64,000 nt of DNA from Nonomuraea sediminis (GCF_018531495.1 NZ_JAHDTI010000012.1:62001-126000); one strand, 5' to 3'; shown: positions 7,991 through 17,209, counted from the stretch's first letter. A program made the numbers and translations. The notes: generated from the sequence alone by a model not told the origin.

Positions 7991-9607
7991 TCAGGGGAAA
8001 TCGAGAATCATCCGCTCATCCTGAGCGTCGACCACGAACCTGACCGGCACGACCAGCGCGGGATCGGCGAATGCGGCGGTGAGCAGTTCGCCATGGACGG
8101 CCGCGATGGTGGCGCGTTCGACATCAGCGCGGACGTAGGCCGTCAGCAACTCGCCAGACTCGTCGTTCGCCTCGATGACCACCTCGACCTCGGCTTCCTT
8201 GGGCAGCCTCGCGGCGACCGCTCGGCAGGCTCGCGCCAGGTCGACCAGCCCTCCCCGATAGGGCGTCAGCGGCACGGTCGATCCGCCCATGTCAGCGAGT
8301 GTGCGCAACGCGCGCTCCCAGGCCGAGGTGTCGGCGCTCCCGCTCTCCAGCGGCAGAAGTGCGGCCAGCGACTCGATGGTCCGCAACAACATCTCCGCCG
8401 CCGGAGCAGGGAGAAAGGACTCGGCGGCCTCGATCCTGATCGATACCGATCGAGCGCTCTTGTCGTAGGTCGCCGCGAAATACAACAGCCCCGGGTCGAC
8501 GTCGCTCGTCGGTTCGCGGTGCAGTGTCGTCACGTCCTGGTCCGGCCCCCGTGCGGGCTCCCCCTCGACGGCCAGGTAGTTGTACTCCATCCTGATCCGC
8601 GGATTGAAGCCGCTGTCCGCTTGTCTCGACAGCATGATGTCGCGAACGACCCGGACGTCATGGTCGGCATTCCTGAAAGCCGAGCGGGTGGCGTCATTGA
8701 CGATGCGCATCAGCTCGTCGAAACTGTTCGCCTGAGACACCGGGATGAGCATGGGGACCCGCAGAGCGCAGCAGTGGATGCCCTCGGGGTAGGTGAACCT
8801 GTTGGCGGAGATCACACCCACCGCGAAATCGCCGACTCCGGTGTAGGTGGACACGACCAGGGCGAACAGGCCGAGAAGAAGATATGGGGGGATGGTCGCG
8901 TATCGCCCCGACGACGACTGGAGGGCCTGTCCAAGGGTGGCTGGTCTGAAGGTCAGCACGTAGCCGTCGGTGGCTTTGGAATCCTCGATCGATGGCATCT
9001 GGGTGGGCGGCAGACCCGAGATGACCTTGCGCCATCGCGCCAGGGCGGCGGACTGATCACTGGCCAGCTGTGCGGCTGCGACCTCGATCGGTTGTCTCTT
9101 CACCGGACGGAGAGCAGGACCTGCGACGTCAGGGCCGTCTCGCAGCACTCTCAGGAGTTCCCTGCGCAGGATGCGGGCGCTGAAGAGGTCGGCCACGATG
9201 TGGTGGAAGACGACGATGATCTCGTCGACGGAGTCGTCCCTGACGATGAGGAAAAACTCCACGAGGGGAGCCTTCTGGAGGTGGAAAGACCTGTTCCGCA
9301 GGCTCCTGGCCATCGATTCGACGCTTCCGTGGATGTCCAGACAGGTATCGGCGGCGACGACGGTGACGGAATCCTTGGAGGGTTCGTGGACGACCTGGAC
9401 CGGCCCTTCCACAGGGTCGAACTCGAAGGTGGTTCGCAGGCCCTCGTGTCGAGCGAGGAGGAACAGGACCGACTGCTTGACGGTCGTGAGCGGGCATGCG
9501 CTGGGGAGCTTCCAGCGGAAGACGAAGTTCCGCATCCAGGCGGACTGAGGTGAGCGTTCTAGCAGGTCGTGGTGTTCCACCCACTGGGCCAGCTGGCCCA
9601 GTGTCAT
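7991..9607 (-). CDS. Free-standing NRPS-type condensation domain protein
   Basis: A 538-residue protein consisting of a condensation domain and little else. The active-site motif is HHIVADL at residues 135-141 (canonical HHxxxDG), so the catalytic second His and the structural Asp are intact. The floor-loop and bridge region with FAVGVISANRFTYPEG follows in the C-terminal subdomain. About 100 residues at the C-terminus are extra. I start it at the ATG at 9607; an upstream in-frame start at 9664 adds 19 residues of poor quality. As the first gene of the leftward operon it may join the ACP-tethered product to an amine or alcohol acceptor, perhaps the megasynthase product. Note that its motif is intact whereas the C domain fused to the megasynthase has lost its His. 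Confidence 0.85.
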   Translation of the reverse strand: MTLGQLAQWVEHHDLLERSPQSAWMRNFVFRWKLPSACPLTTVKQSVLFLLARHEGLRTTFEFDPVEGPVQVVHEPSKDSVTVVAADTCLDIHGSVESMARSLRNRSFHLQKAPLVEFFLIVRDDSVDEIIVVFHHIVADLFSARILRRELLRVLRDGPDVAGPALRPVKRQPIEVAAAQLASDQSAALARWRKVISGLPPTQMPSIEDSKATDGYVLTFRPATLGQALQSSSGRYATIPPYLLLGLFALVVSTYTGVGDFAVGVISANRFTYPEGIHCCALRVPMLIPVSQANSFDELMRIVNDATRSAFRNADHDVRVVRDIMLSRQADSGFNPRIRMEYNYLAVEGEPARGPDQDVTTLHREPTSDVDPGLLYFAATYDKSARSVSIRIEAAESFLPAPAAEMLLRTIESLAALLPLESGSADTSAWERALRTLADMGGSTVPLTPYRGGLVDLARACRAVAARLPKEAEVEVVIEANDESGELLTAYVRADVERATIAAVHGELLTAAFADPALVVPVRFVVDAQDERMILDFP

Positions 9608-9940
9608 GGGGCCTCTCCTGGCGATGGGCTGGTGGTTGGACGACACGAACAGGCCACACTCCAATCTAAGTATTTATCGTTCAAATCCCCAGAGGTGCTA
9701 AGCCGAGCCCGGCAGACAGTAGTTCGCCCGCCTTGCTGATGACAAGCCCCGATCTCCTGCTCACAGATTCCCTGGCTGCGAGCTTGCATCTGTTCAACTG
9801 TTCGGCTCGATGAGGTCTTGTCAAAGGATGTCATGAAGTCGTAACGTGCCCTCGACATCATGATCCACGGGGCGATTTACGCCTCGTTCCGTATGAACGT
9901 TCAAAATCATGGCGCGCGTTCGCGGTGGAGCTGGAGATCC
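9608..9940. promoter_or_regulatory. Divergent promoter region of the two carrier-protein operons
   Basis: This 333-bp stretch separates the leftward condensation/ligase operon from the rightward truncated ACP gene and is more AT-rich than its surroundings (for example TAAGTATTTATCGTTCAAATC near 9667). It contains a 10-bp perfect palindrome, TGAACGTTCA (9894-9903), 38 bp before the ACP start. The palindrome could be an operator, but I cannot tie it to a regulator; it does not clearly match the long spaced StrR-type site. No RNA gene is visible. Confidence 0.4.
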
Positions 9941-10088
9941 ATGACTGACACGTGGGGCACCCGATACGAAGACCTGCTACGCCAGGCTGTCCCCTCCCTT
10001 CCGCCCGGCGCCATCGATCCCACCGAGGACCTGCGGAACGCCGGACTGGACTCGATGGGATCGATCGTGCTGCTGCTGCACATCGAGT
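9941..10088 (+). pseudogene. Second acyl carrier protein, truncated by an IS
   Basis: The ATG at 9941 has a GGAG-containing ribosome-binding region. It opens an ACP of 49 codons with the phosphopantetheine Ser38 in LRNAGLDSMGS followed by IVLLLHIE. At 10089 the sequence becomes the left inverted repeat of the insertion element and the ACP fold is cut inside helix II; about 30 residues are missing. Sequence right of the element (11285 onward) does not continue the ACP, so the 3' part was deleted. The stub cannot fold as a working carrier. Its loss may matter because it is divergent from an operon that depends on carrier proteins. Confidence 0.75.
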
Positions 10089-11284
10089 CCTGCGGGTGCC
10101 GAAAATTCATTCGTGCAGGTCGCAGGAGTGACAGGCGACCACGTGCTCCAGTCCGGAAGTCGCGAGAGCTGTACCAAAAACGGGATGATAATCGGTCGTG
10201 CTGCTGCGCTTCGCCTACCTCACCGTGACTGCCACCCTATCGTTCCTGCGACTGCTGCCCAGGAGCGATCACGAGAAGGACATGGAAATTCTGGTGCTCC
10301 GGCACCGTTTGACGGTGTTACAGCGGCAGGTGGCAAAGCCGACGCTCACGCCGGAGGACCGGTTTCTCCTGGCAGGGCTGCTCGGCCGTCTGTCGATGGA
10401 CAAGTTGCGGCACTTCACGTCGCTGGTGCACTCGGACATCGTCCTGCGCTGGCACCGTGATTTCCTGCGGCGTCGTCACGCCGCGGCCAGTGCATTGCGG
10501 CGGCGTGGACGCCCGCGCACCGTTCGGTCCATCCGGATCTTGGTACTGCGGCTAGCACGGGAGAACTCCTTGTGGGGCTACCGGCGCATCCAGGGTGAAC
10601 TGGCCGGGCTCGGCATCAAGATCGCCTCCTCCGCCGTCTGGGTGATCCTCAAAGACCACGGCATCGAGCCGTCGCCTGGGCGGACGGTGACCACCTGGGC
10701 CGCTTTCCTGCGCAGCCAAGCAGGTGCGCTGGTGGCGTGTGACTTCTTCGAGGTCCGCACGCTGGCAGAGGCGCGCCGGAACGTTCTGGCGGTCGTCGAG
10801 CACGCCACCCGCCGCGTGCGTATCCTCGGCGTCACCCCGCACCCCACTGGGCAGTGGGTCACTCAGCTCGTCCGCAACCGTGTCATGGACCTGCAGTACG
10901 CCGGCAGCACCACGAAGTTCCTGATACGGGGTCGGGACGCGAAGTTCACCGCCGCCTTCGATGCTTTCCTGCTCGATGCCGGGATGCGGGTGGTCAAGAC
11001 CGGTGTTTGGATACCGCGGATGTCTATCTTGGAGCGCTGGAGGACCGGACCTTGATCTGGAACCAGCGCCACCTTCTGCGCGAGTTCGAGACCTTCTACA
11101 ACGAGCACGGGTCGCACCGGGCTCTTGGGCAGGCAGCTCCGCTGCGACCGCTTCCCGATTCGAGCGCTCACCCAGCCCGGATCACGCTGCTCGACATCCG
11201 TCGACATGATCGACTTGGTGGCGTACTCAAGGAGTATCGACATGCGGGCTTGACCTGGCCGGATGATTATTCGGCACCCGCAGG
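10089..11284 (+). mobile_element. Insertion sequence with 15-bp perfect terminal inverted repeats
   Basis: The left end begins CCTGCGGGTGCCGAA (10089-10103). The right end is its exact reverse complement (11270-11284). Matching continues imperfectly for about 8-10 bp inward (ATTCATTCG against TAATCATCCG). Length is about 1.2 kb. Inside is one rightward rve-type transposase gene, broken near its 3' end. No convincing target duplication is seen: the flanks are ...ATCGAGT on the left and TCCGAAAAG on the right, which fits a deletion having followed insertion. The element ends the truncated ACP gene. The same transposase type recurs as remnants at 18404-19260 and 48272-48800. Confidence 0.8.
10198..11260 (+). 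pseudogene. rve-type (DDE integrase core) transposase with a 3' frameshift/deletion
   Basis: The frame encodes MEILVLRHRLTVLQRQV, then a helix-turn-helix region with LARENSLWGYRRIQGELAGLG. The integrase core has the first Asp in LVACDFFEVRTLAEARRNVL and a second in LIRGRDAKFTAAFDAF. It ends prematurely at 11055. The rest (LIWNQRHLLREFETFYNEHG, HRAL) lies in another frame after a short deletion that removed the segment containing the catalytic Glu (the ERW...CRRELLD stretch of relatives). The product would lack the third DDE residue, so the copy is probably inactive unless a partner supplies the enzyme. Confidence 0.75.
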
Positions 11285-11609
11285 TCCGAAAAGAGATCGA
11301 AGATTCTGGGGAGGCTGCTACGTAAGAGAAGGTATAGCTCGGTGGTGAATTCGGTCATATTCGTCACGCCAATACCTAACACAGCGGCCAGGATGCCGCT
11401 AGGTGCATGTCCTTCCGCTTTCCTTAACTAACTTTCATTCATCCGATTACTGTACTGGGATTCGATCGTCACAGATCTTGTAACGAGGTCTACGCTGGGC
11501 GCCTCCAGACCACTTGGTGTGCCTTGTCGCCCTTGTTTGTGAGGGCTACCGGGTCGGACGTGGTGGGAAGTTGGCACGTCATTGGCAGCGGAGATTATAG
11601 CGTGGACGC
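11285..11609. other. Intergenic region upstream of the StrR-like regulator
   Basis: This 325-bp stretch follows the insertion element and holds no frame with coding character. It is comparatively AT-rich near 11415-11475 (TTAACTAACTTTCATTCATCC). It should contain the regulator promoter, but no -10/-35 pair or operator is clear enough to name. Confidence 0.4.
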
Positions 11610-12674
11610 ATGACCTTCGGGGGTGAATTGGTGTCGGTACGCGGTGATCGAGAGATAGGCGGTGTGGAGGAAATTCCGGTGATGGATATTCCCATCGCTG
11701 ATATCGTGGCTGGTAATTACATTAGGGCATTTGGCATCAGCGAAGAGCACGTGCAGATTTTGGCCGATTGTGACGAGGAATTGCCCCCCATACTGGTGCA
11801 GAAGCAATCCCTGCGGGTCATCGACGGTATGCACCGCATACTTGCGGCCGAGTTGCGGGGACGCACCGAGATCAGGGCTCGGCTCATGGACATCGGGGAC
11901 GCGAATGCGTTTCTTTATAGTATTAGCGCGAATATTGCACACGGATTAGCTCTGTCATTGTCGGATCGAAGAAATGCGGCTGTTCAAATCATCAGACTGT
12001 ATCCAGATTGGTCGGATAGAGCCGTTGCTCGGGCGGCAGGGCTCTCCGGCAAGACGGTCAGCGCATTGCGCGCCCGCCAGAGTTCTGTCGCGCCACCTGG
12101 GCGCCGACTCGGTCTTGACGGACGGGCGAGGCCGGTGAACAGTGCTGCCGGCCGGGCGATCGCGCAGGATCTGCTCGCGAAGAAGCCCGAGGCATCCCTG
12201 CGGGAGATTGCGAAGGAAGCCGGAATCTCGCCAGGCACCGTCCGCAGAGTCCGGGCTGGGTTGCAGGGGAAGGCAGAGCAGAGACCTTCGAACGGCGACG
12301 CGTCAGTGCGAGTCGTGCGGCGTCGAGAGACCCGAGAGAGAAACAGCGCTCCAACGCCAAGCGTTCCAACTCCCAGCGCCGACAATCCATCGTTCGGGCC
12401 AACTGCGGCCGACTGTGAGGCCATATTGGAGATTCTCCGGAATGACCCCTCCCTGAGATACCGGGATACAGGACGAGGGCTTCTGCAACTACTCCATCAT
12501 CAGCGACCCGTGCTCGCGAGAACCACGAAGATCATGGACGCTATCCCTCCCCATTGCAGGCCTGCGGTCGCTGTGCTGGCCCGAATCTATGCACAAGGTT
12601 GGCTTGAGCTGGCGCAAAATCTTGAGGAAACGGCCTCGCGCTCTGCGAACACCAGACGCTCAGAGAGCGCATGA
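11610..12674 (+). CDS. StrR-like ParB-domain pathway-specific transcription activator
   Basis: A 354-residue regulator built like StrR, NovG and Dbv4. The N-terminal ParB-like domain (about 20-110) has LPPILVQKQSLRVIDGMHRI, then AFLYSISANIAHGLALSLSDRR. A central HTH (about 134-155, WSDRAVARAAGLSGKTVSAL) and a second HTH-like segment (about 196-215, SLREIAKEAGISPGTVRRVR) follow. A Pro/Ser/Arg-rich linker leads to a C-terminal helical domain. StrR-type proteins activate antibiotic clusters by binding spaced palindromes in their promoters. This is the only clear regulator in the window, so it probably controls the cluster on both sides. It is a single-gene transcription unit closed by a strong hairpin 5 nt after the stop. 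Confidence 0.88.
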   Translation: MTFGGELVSVRGDREIGGVEEIPVMDIPIADIVAGNYIRAFGISEEHVQILADCDEELPPILVQKQSLRVIDGMHRILAAELRGRTEIRARLMDIGDANAFLYSISANIAHGLALSLSDRRNAAVQIIRLYPDWSDRAVARAAGLSGKTVSALRARQSSVAPPGRRLGLDGRARPVNSAAGRAIAQDLLAKKPEASLREIAKEAGISPGTVRRVRAGLQGKAEQRPSNGDASVRVVRRRETRERNSAPTPSVPTPSADNPSFGPTAADCEAILEILRNDPSLRYRDTGRGLLQLLHHQRPVLARTTKIMDAIPPHCRPAVAVLARIYAQGWLELAQNLEETASRSANTRRSESA

Positions 12675-12678
12675 TCCC

Positions 12679-12717
12679 GTGGCGTGCAACTGAGGAAACG
12701 CGGCAGTTGCACGCCAC
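12679..12717 (+). terminator. Strong hairpin terminator after the StrR-like gene
   Basis: A perfect 14-bp inverted repeat, GTGGCGTGCAACTG (12679-12692) and CAGTTGCACGCCAC (12704-12717), with an 11-nt loop, begins 5 nt after the stop codon. There is no T-tract. The right arm also marks the point where the recombinase remnant begins, so the palindrome could alternatively be the end of a lost mobile element. Confidence 0.65.
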
Positions 12718-12910
12718 ACGCTCGGGGGTGGGCGTCGGCGTCGGCTTGCTGCGCGCAGGCCAGCGCCGCCCGGATGGTGACGGTCTGCGCGTTCTGGCTG
12801 TCGAGATAGGTGACGAACCCTGGCAGCAGCCAGGCCGCTTCGGCGAGGTCGTGCCCGAGCTAACGACGTAGTCGCAGGTAGTCGGCGAGGACCTGCTGCA
12901 GCGCGCTCAT
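12718..12910 (-). pseudogene. N-terminal fragment of a tyrosine recombinase
   Basis: From the ATG at 12910 the minus strand reads MSALQQVLADYLRLRR, then an in-frame TAG, then LGHDLAEAAWLLPGFVTYLD and TVTIRAALACAQQADADAHP. This is the SAM-like core-binding domain that begins actinobacterial XerC-type recombinases found in mobile clusters. The catalytic domain is absent. A stop codon plus truncation mean it is non-functional. Confidence 0.65.
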
Positions 12911-12926
12911 CGGACACCTCCGGGCC

Positions 12927-13846
12927 ATGGCTGGGCGACCTGGCGCAGTCGCTCGCAGCCTGGATCGGCCTGTCTCGACGGTCAGCCGGGAGATCGCCCG
13001 CAACAAAGGCAGCGCCCGCTATCGAGCCATCGACGCCGAAGACCGCTCCTGGGATCGGGCCCGGCGTTCCAAGCCATGCCTGCTGGCGCACAAAACCCGG
13101 CGTTACGGCAACTGGTCGCGGAGAATCTGGCCTAAGACCGGTCACCAGGACAGATCGCCGGGTACCTGGCCAAGACCTACCGGCCGGGATGGGCGATGCG
13201 GGTGAGCCACGAGACGATCTGCAAGTCGCGATTCATCCAGGCTCGCGGCGTGTTAGCCAAGGAGCAGATCAGGCACCTGCGCTCAGGTCGGCCCACCCGC
13301 CGAAGTATCCATAACACCGTCACCGGACAGTGGCGTTCCCAGATCAAGGACGCCATCCCGATCAGTTAGCGCCCACCGGAAGCTGACGATCGCGCGATCC
13401 CTGGGTATTGGGAGGTCGATCTGCTGCTGGGCCGGGGCCTGACCCAGATCGCGACGCTGGTGGAACGCACGATCCGCTTCACCGTCCTGGTACAGCTCGA
13501 CGGCCGCGGCACATAGACCGTCACCACAGGCCGGGCCGCGACGATGACCCGGCTACCCGAGCAGGTCCGCAGGACATGGGATCGCGGGATGGAGCTAGCC
13601 GGGCACAAGGAGCTCGCCGCAGCGACGGAGCTGCAGATGTATTTCGCCGATCTACGCAACCCCTGGCAGCGGGGCACGAATGAGAACACCAACCGGCCGC
13701 TTCATCAGTACTTCCCCAAGGGCACCAGCATGGCCGATCTCAGCCAAGACGATCTCGACCGGATCGCCCACAAGCTGAACACCCCGCCCCGCACGATCCT
13801 GGAGTTCGACACCCCGGCCGATAGACTCGCTGCACTGTTGCGCTGA
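12927..13846 (+). pseudogene. IS30-family transposase remnant
   Basis: An IS30 transposase decayed by frameshifts and stop codons. Recognisable pieces in order are RPVSTVSREIARNKGSARYR (N-terminal HTH), VSHETICKS, a core with IPGYWEVDLLLGRGLTQIATLVERT, TWDRGMELAGHKELAAAT, and the C-terminal RNPWQRGTNENTNRPLHQYF. In-frame stops interrupt it near 13366 and 13516. The middle Asp region is damaged (EVDLLLGRG, where relatives have EGDLIVG). The tail to 13846 is intact (LDRIAHKLNTPPRTILEFDT). Confidence 0.8.
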
Positions 13847-13847
13847 T

Positions 13848-14096
13848 CGGTTAACTGCACCGCGGCTTTTTTCAGGAACGCAACTTCGTCGCGGAGCTTG
13901 CGGTTCTCCCGCTCCAATTTGAGTTCCCGCTCGCTCTTTTCTCCGCACTTCACGAGAGCGGCCGGCGCCACACCTACGGGCTTTCACCCAGTTGTGGAGG
14001 GTGGTGTTATGGATGTTCAACGGGCCGCATGCGATACGGGACGAACCCCGTCCAGCACCATGCAGACGGCCTCATCTTTGAACGGCCGCGAGTAAG
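13848..14096 (-). pseudogene. IS3-family OrfA remnant
   Basis: The minus strand encodes YSRPFKDEAVCMVLDGVRPV, then, after a frame change, PLNIHNTTLHNWVK. After another it reads EKSERELKLERENRKLRDEV and AFLKKAAV. These are the HTH and leucine-zipper parts of an IS3 OrfA. There is no OrfB beside it. It abuts the end of the IS30 remnant, indicating a region used repeatedly for insertion. Confidence 0.65.
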
Positions 14097-14284
14097 GGCC
14101 CTTACGCCGTGCCAACTACTGCTTCCTCCCGGGTCACCCCAACCCTAATTGGAGAGCTGTCCGGAAGATCTAGGGCACCTCACAGAGTGATCACATCCTG
14201 CTAGGGTTTTCCGCGGTCGCTCGCTTCAATACCGCACATATCGGTAATGCACGAACGCTCGAGAGTGACCAGATATGGAGGACC

Positions 14285-15580
14285 ATGTCAGAGAACTTTG
14301 AAGTTGTAGTCGTGGGGGCTGGCATGTTCGGCTCCGCCGCAGCCAAGTACCTCGCCCGCGCCAGATCGAAGGTTCTGCTGATCGGGCCGGCCGAGCCTGG
14401 CGGCGACGAAACGGTTTCCCAATATGCGTTCGGCGCCCACTTCGACGAGGCCAGGATCACTCGGCGGCTAGGCTGGGACGCGGTGTGGAGTACCACCGAT
14501 GCGCGGTCCATGGAACGCTTCCGTGACATCGAAGCCGAGTCGGGCATGGAGTTCTTCCACGAGTGTGGGTCGCTGATAGTGGTCGCCCGGTCGATCGCGC
14601 ATCGCACTGAAGCCATGCTCGACCAGTGTCGGCGTGACGACATCTTCGTGGAGCGCATGTCCGAGGACGCTATGCGCCGTTGCTTTCCGGAACTTGGCAT
14701 CCTGCCGATGGTCGGTGGCACGGAAGGCCTGTTCGAAAGCAAGCAGGCCGGATACATCAACCCGCGCAAGCTCGTCGCGGCCCAGATCGCCCTGGCTGCA
14801 GCCTCCGGAGCCGAGGTTCGACGCGATGCGGTGACTGGCATCGAGAAGGACGCGGCTACCGGTCTCTGGCGGATCCACACCAACCTAGGGAGCAGTATTA
14901 GCACAGAGCGGGTGCTGGTGGCCGCTGGCGTGTTCACCAACCACAACAACGTGTTACCTGGGGGAATCCAGCTGGCGATGCATGCGTTCACCGAGCCGAA
15001 CCTGCTGTTCGAGGTGGACGATGACCAACTCGACCGGTTGCGCGCGCTTCCCACCGTAGTCACCGTCGACCCTGCGGACACTGGCGACGCGAACCTGTCC
15101 CTCTACCTTCTGCCGCCGATCCGCTACCCGGATGGTCGGTGGTACCTGCGGATTGGGCCAGGGATGCAGCCGTTCGTGGAGGAGTTGTTCACGGCAGAGG
15201 CGATGACAGAGTGGTACGCCGACCAGCAGATCACCACACGGCAGGCGAAATCGCTCACCTCAATGATGGAGCTGATGGCGCCCGATCTGAAGCCGGTTTC
15301 GGTCCGTGCGGCCGGTTGCATCATCGAAAAGACGCCCTCGCGATATCCGTACATCGGGTACCTCGACGACGACTCCACCATTAGCGTCGCGATCGGCGGC
15401 AACGGTCACGGTGCACGTGGCTCGGATGAGATCGGGCGACTCGCCGCCGTAACGGCGCTGGGGGAACGCTGGGACTGTCCGATCGATCGAGCCGTGTTTG
15501 CTCCGATCCACGCGGAGCACGCTGTCGGGAGCACGGGAGGGCGGCCCGACTTCCTCAAGCCTCCGTTCGGACTATGTTGA
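14285..15580 (+). CDS. FAD-dependent amino acid/amine oxidoreductase (DAO family)
   Basis: A 431-residue flavoprotein of the DAO superfamily (sarcosine/glycine oxidase fold). The N-terminal Rossmann dinucleotide motif is VVVVGAGMFGSAAAKYLAR (GxGxxG at about 11-16). VLLIGPAEPGG follows at the end of beta-2. A late strand carries IGYLDDDSTISVAIGGNGHG, which normally contacts FAD. Such enzymes oxidise C-N bonds of amino acids or amines and reduce oxygen to peroxide. It has its own start about 190 bp after the OrfA remnant and no close co-directional neighbour, so it is probably a single-gene unit. A cluster tailoring role (oxidising an amine or imine of the product or of a building block) is inference from location. 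Confidence 0.8.
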   Translation: MSENFEVVVVGAGMFGSAAAKYLARARSKVLLIGPAEPGGDETVSQYAFGAHFDEARITRRLGWDAVWSTTDARSMERFRDIEAESGMEFFHECGSLIVVARSIAHRTEAMLDQCRRDDIFVERMSEDAMRRCFPELGILPMVGGTEGLFESKQAGYINPRKLVAAQIALAAASGAEVRRDAVTGIEKDAATGLWRIHTNLGSSISTERVLVAAGVFTNHNNVLPGGIQLAMHAFTEPNLLFEVDDDQLDRLRALPTVVTVDPADTGDANLSLYLLPPIRYPDGRWYLRIGPGMQPFVEELFTAEAMTEWYADQQITTRQAKSLTSMMELMAPDLKPVSVRAAGCIIEKTPSRYPYIGYLDDDSTISVAIGGNGHGARGSDEIGRLAAVTALGERWDCPIDRAVFAPIHAEHAVGSTGGRPDFLKPPFGLC

Positions 15581-16053
15581 GCGCTTTCAGTGGCATCGAG
15601 TTCCACCGTACTTGCCCAACCTTGTTAACCCAACGGAGCCATACGAGACTGTGTCCGAGCATATCCAATCCCCGGCCAATCAAGGGCGGGATGTCAAGCT
15701 GACGAGGCTGTGCTCTCCACCTTAGGCTGCCCGGACTAAACCCAAAACAACAATTTCTGAGTGCAGGGAGGTTAGATGCATTCGGAATCTATACGGAAGA
15801 AACGGTTTCCGTTTACGGATCTCCGGTACTGGAGACGGGCGTAATCAGAGAGCGGTCAACGCGATCTGGGGGTCTCCGGGTTGAGGCAAGGTACCCGGGT
15901 CCTCGATTTTGCATACAGCTGGAGCAGCGTTTCATCAAGAGTTCTTGCTACGTCGCCGCCGTAGCTGCCAAACGATTTCCGAAAACTTCTGTGTCAATTC
16001 CCGCTGAGCGCTAGACCGTTCTGGATGCCGCACGTCGTGGCCCTACCGATTGG
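15581..16053. other. Intergenic region with a possible IS630 scrap
   Basis: These 473 bp hold no full gene. In one forward frame the first 150 bp read FQWHRVPPYLPNLVNPTEPY, which resembles the LPPYxPxLNPxE catalytic-Glu box of IS630 transposases, but little else of the family is visible. The remainder probably contains the promoter of the acetyltransferase gene; no specific element is convincing. Confidence 0.3.
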
Positions 16054-17076
16054 ATGGCCTCTGTGATTCCTGCCAGCACTCTGCGCGAACTCGATAGCAG
16101 CAACTCAGCTACCGCTGACTCGCTTCTATCCGTCTTCCAGGTCACAACCCTTCACAACCAGCGCCTCCACCCGCTTCCAGATGCCGAGATGCTCCACACT
16201 CATATCAAACCGCGCACCACGAGTGACAGGAAGGTAATTGCTGCCTTCGACGAATCGGGCACGGCGGCAGCGTACGCTCTCGTAACGCGCAACCGCCTCG
16301 CCAACCGCACCCTAGCTGAGCTCGACCTTCGGGTGGCCCCGGACCAGCGCCGTCGAGGCTACGGGACAGCCCTGCTCGAAGCCGCCAAACAATTGGCCCG
16401 CGAACTGGGTTGCGACCGGCTGGTCGCTGACTTCCCGTCTGTGCCAGGAGGAGTGGACTTCGCTGAGAAGCGCGGCGGCAAACTGAGCTACCAGCATCAG
16501 CGGACGGTCCTGGAACTGCGCAAAATCGACGTCGGACGATACCGCGCGTTGGCCATACCAACTGGCCCCGACGGACCGGGCCGCGACAACGCGCAGTACA
16601 AGAGCGTCCGCTGGACTGATCACTGTCCCGACGACCTGGTGCAAGCCCACATCGTCGCCCGCGGGGCGATGCACGACGAGCCGACAGGCGACCTCGTGAA
16701 GGAGAAGAAGACCATGACTGCAGCGGAGCTACGGCAGCTGGAGGACGCGCGGATCGCCTACGGCCAACGCCGTCACACGGTCGCGGCTCTCGCGCCGAAC
16801 GGTGAGATGGCTGCATTCACGCAGGTCGCCATCCTCGTGAACAGCAGAGTGCCGCTCGCACCGATGGGTAATACAGCCGTCAGCAGGGCACATCGCGGCC
16901 ACGGACTAGCGCTGGGGCTCAAGGCAGAGCTGGCGCTGTGGATGCTGGAGCGCGAGCCACACATCGAGCTCATCGACTGTTGGAACAATGTCGAAAACAA
17001 AGCAATGACGCACATAAACCAGATGCTTGGCTGGGAGATCACCGGCACGGCCAGCGCATACACCTTTGAGCTCTGA
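16054..17076 (+). CDS. Two-domain GNAT N-acetyltransferase
   Basis: A 340-residue protein with two GNAT folds in tandem, as in mycothiol synthase-like proteins. The first acetyl-CoA site is at about residues 88-105 (LRVAPDQRRRGYGTALLEAA, R/Q-x-x-G-x-G/A). The second is near 275-290 (NTAVSRAHRGHGLALGLKAE). The product ends with an aromatic C-terminus after ITGTASAYTF. Such enzymes acylate amines with acetyl-CoA and often protect producers by acetylating an amino-group-bearing metabolite. Here it may tailor or detoxify an amine of the cluster product; this is inferred. It is followed 133 bp later by the CoA-transferase gene in the same direction. Confidence 0.82.
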   Translation: MASVIPASTLRELDSSNSATADSLLSVFQVTTLHNQRLHPLPDAEMLHTHIKPRTTSDRKVIAAFDESGTAAAYALVTRNRLANRTLAELDLRVAPDQRRRGYGTALLEAAKQLARELGCDRLVADFPSVPGGVDFAEKRGGKLSYQHQRTVLELRKIDVGRYRALAIPTGPDGPGRDNAQYKSVRWTDHCPDDLVQAHIVARGAMHDEPTGDLVKEKKTMTAAELRQLEDARIAYGQRRHTVAALAPNGEMAAFTQVAILVNSRVPLAPMGNTAVSRAHRGHGLALGLKAELALWMLEREPHIELIDCWNNVENKAMTHINQMLGWEITGTASAYTFEL

Positions 17077-17209
17077 TAGAACCGTTCATCAACTCGACGG
17101 AGCAGACAACGTGTGCGCCGCCGATGGGACTACTCAGAAACGAATTACTAGCACGAACGAAGCGTTCAGAGTCGGGCCCTTGAGGTGGGCGGATGATCAA
17201 GGAGGTCGA

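Noticed and set aside
7949..9553. 534-codon plus-strand frame
   Set aside because: It is the antisense of the condensation-domain gene; the minus strand has the HHxxxD motif and proper operon spacing.
15498..15725. Small plus-strand protein overlapping the end of the flavin oxidoreductase gene
   Set aside because: It begins inside the oxidoreductase and only its middle resembles an IS630 catalytic-Glu box, so it was noted as a possible scrap and not as a gene.
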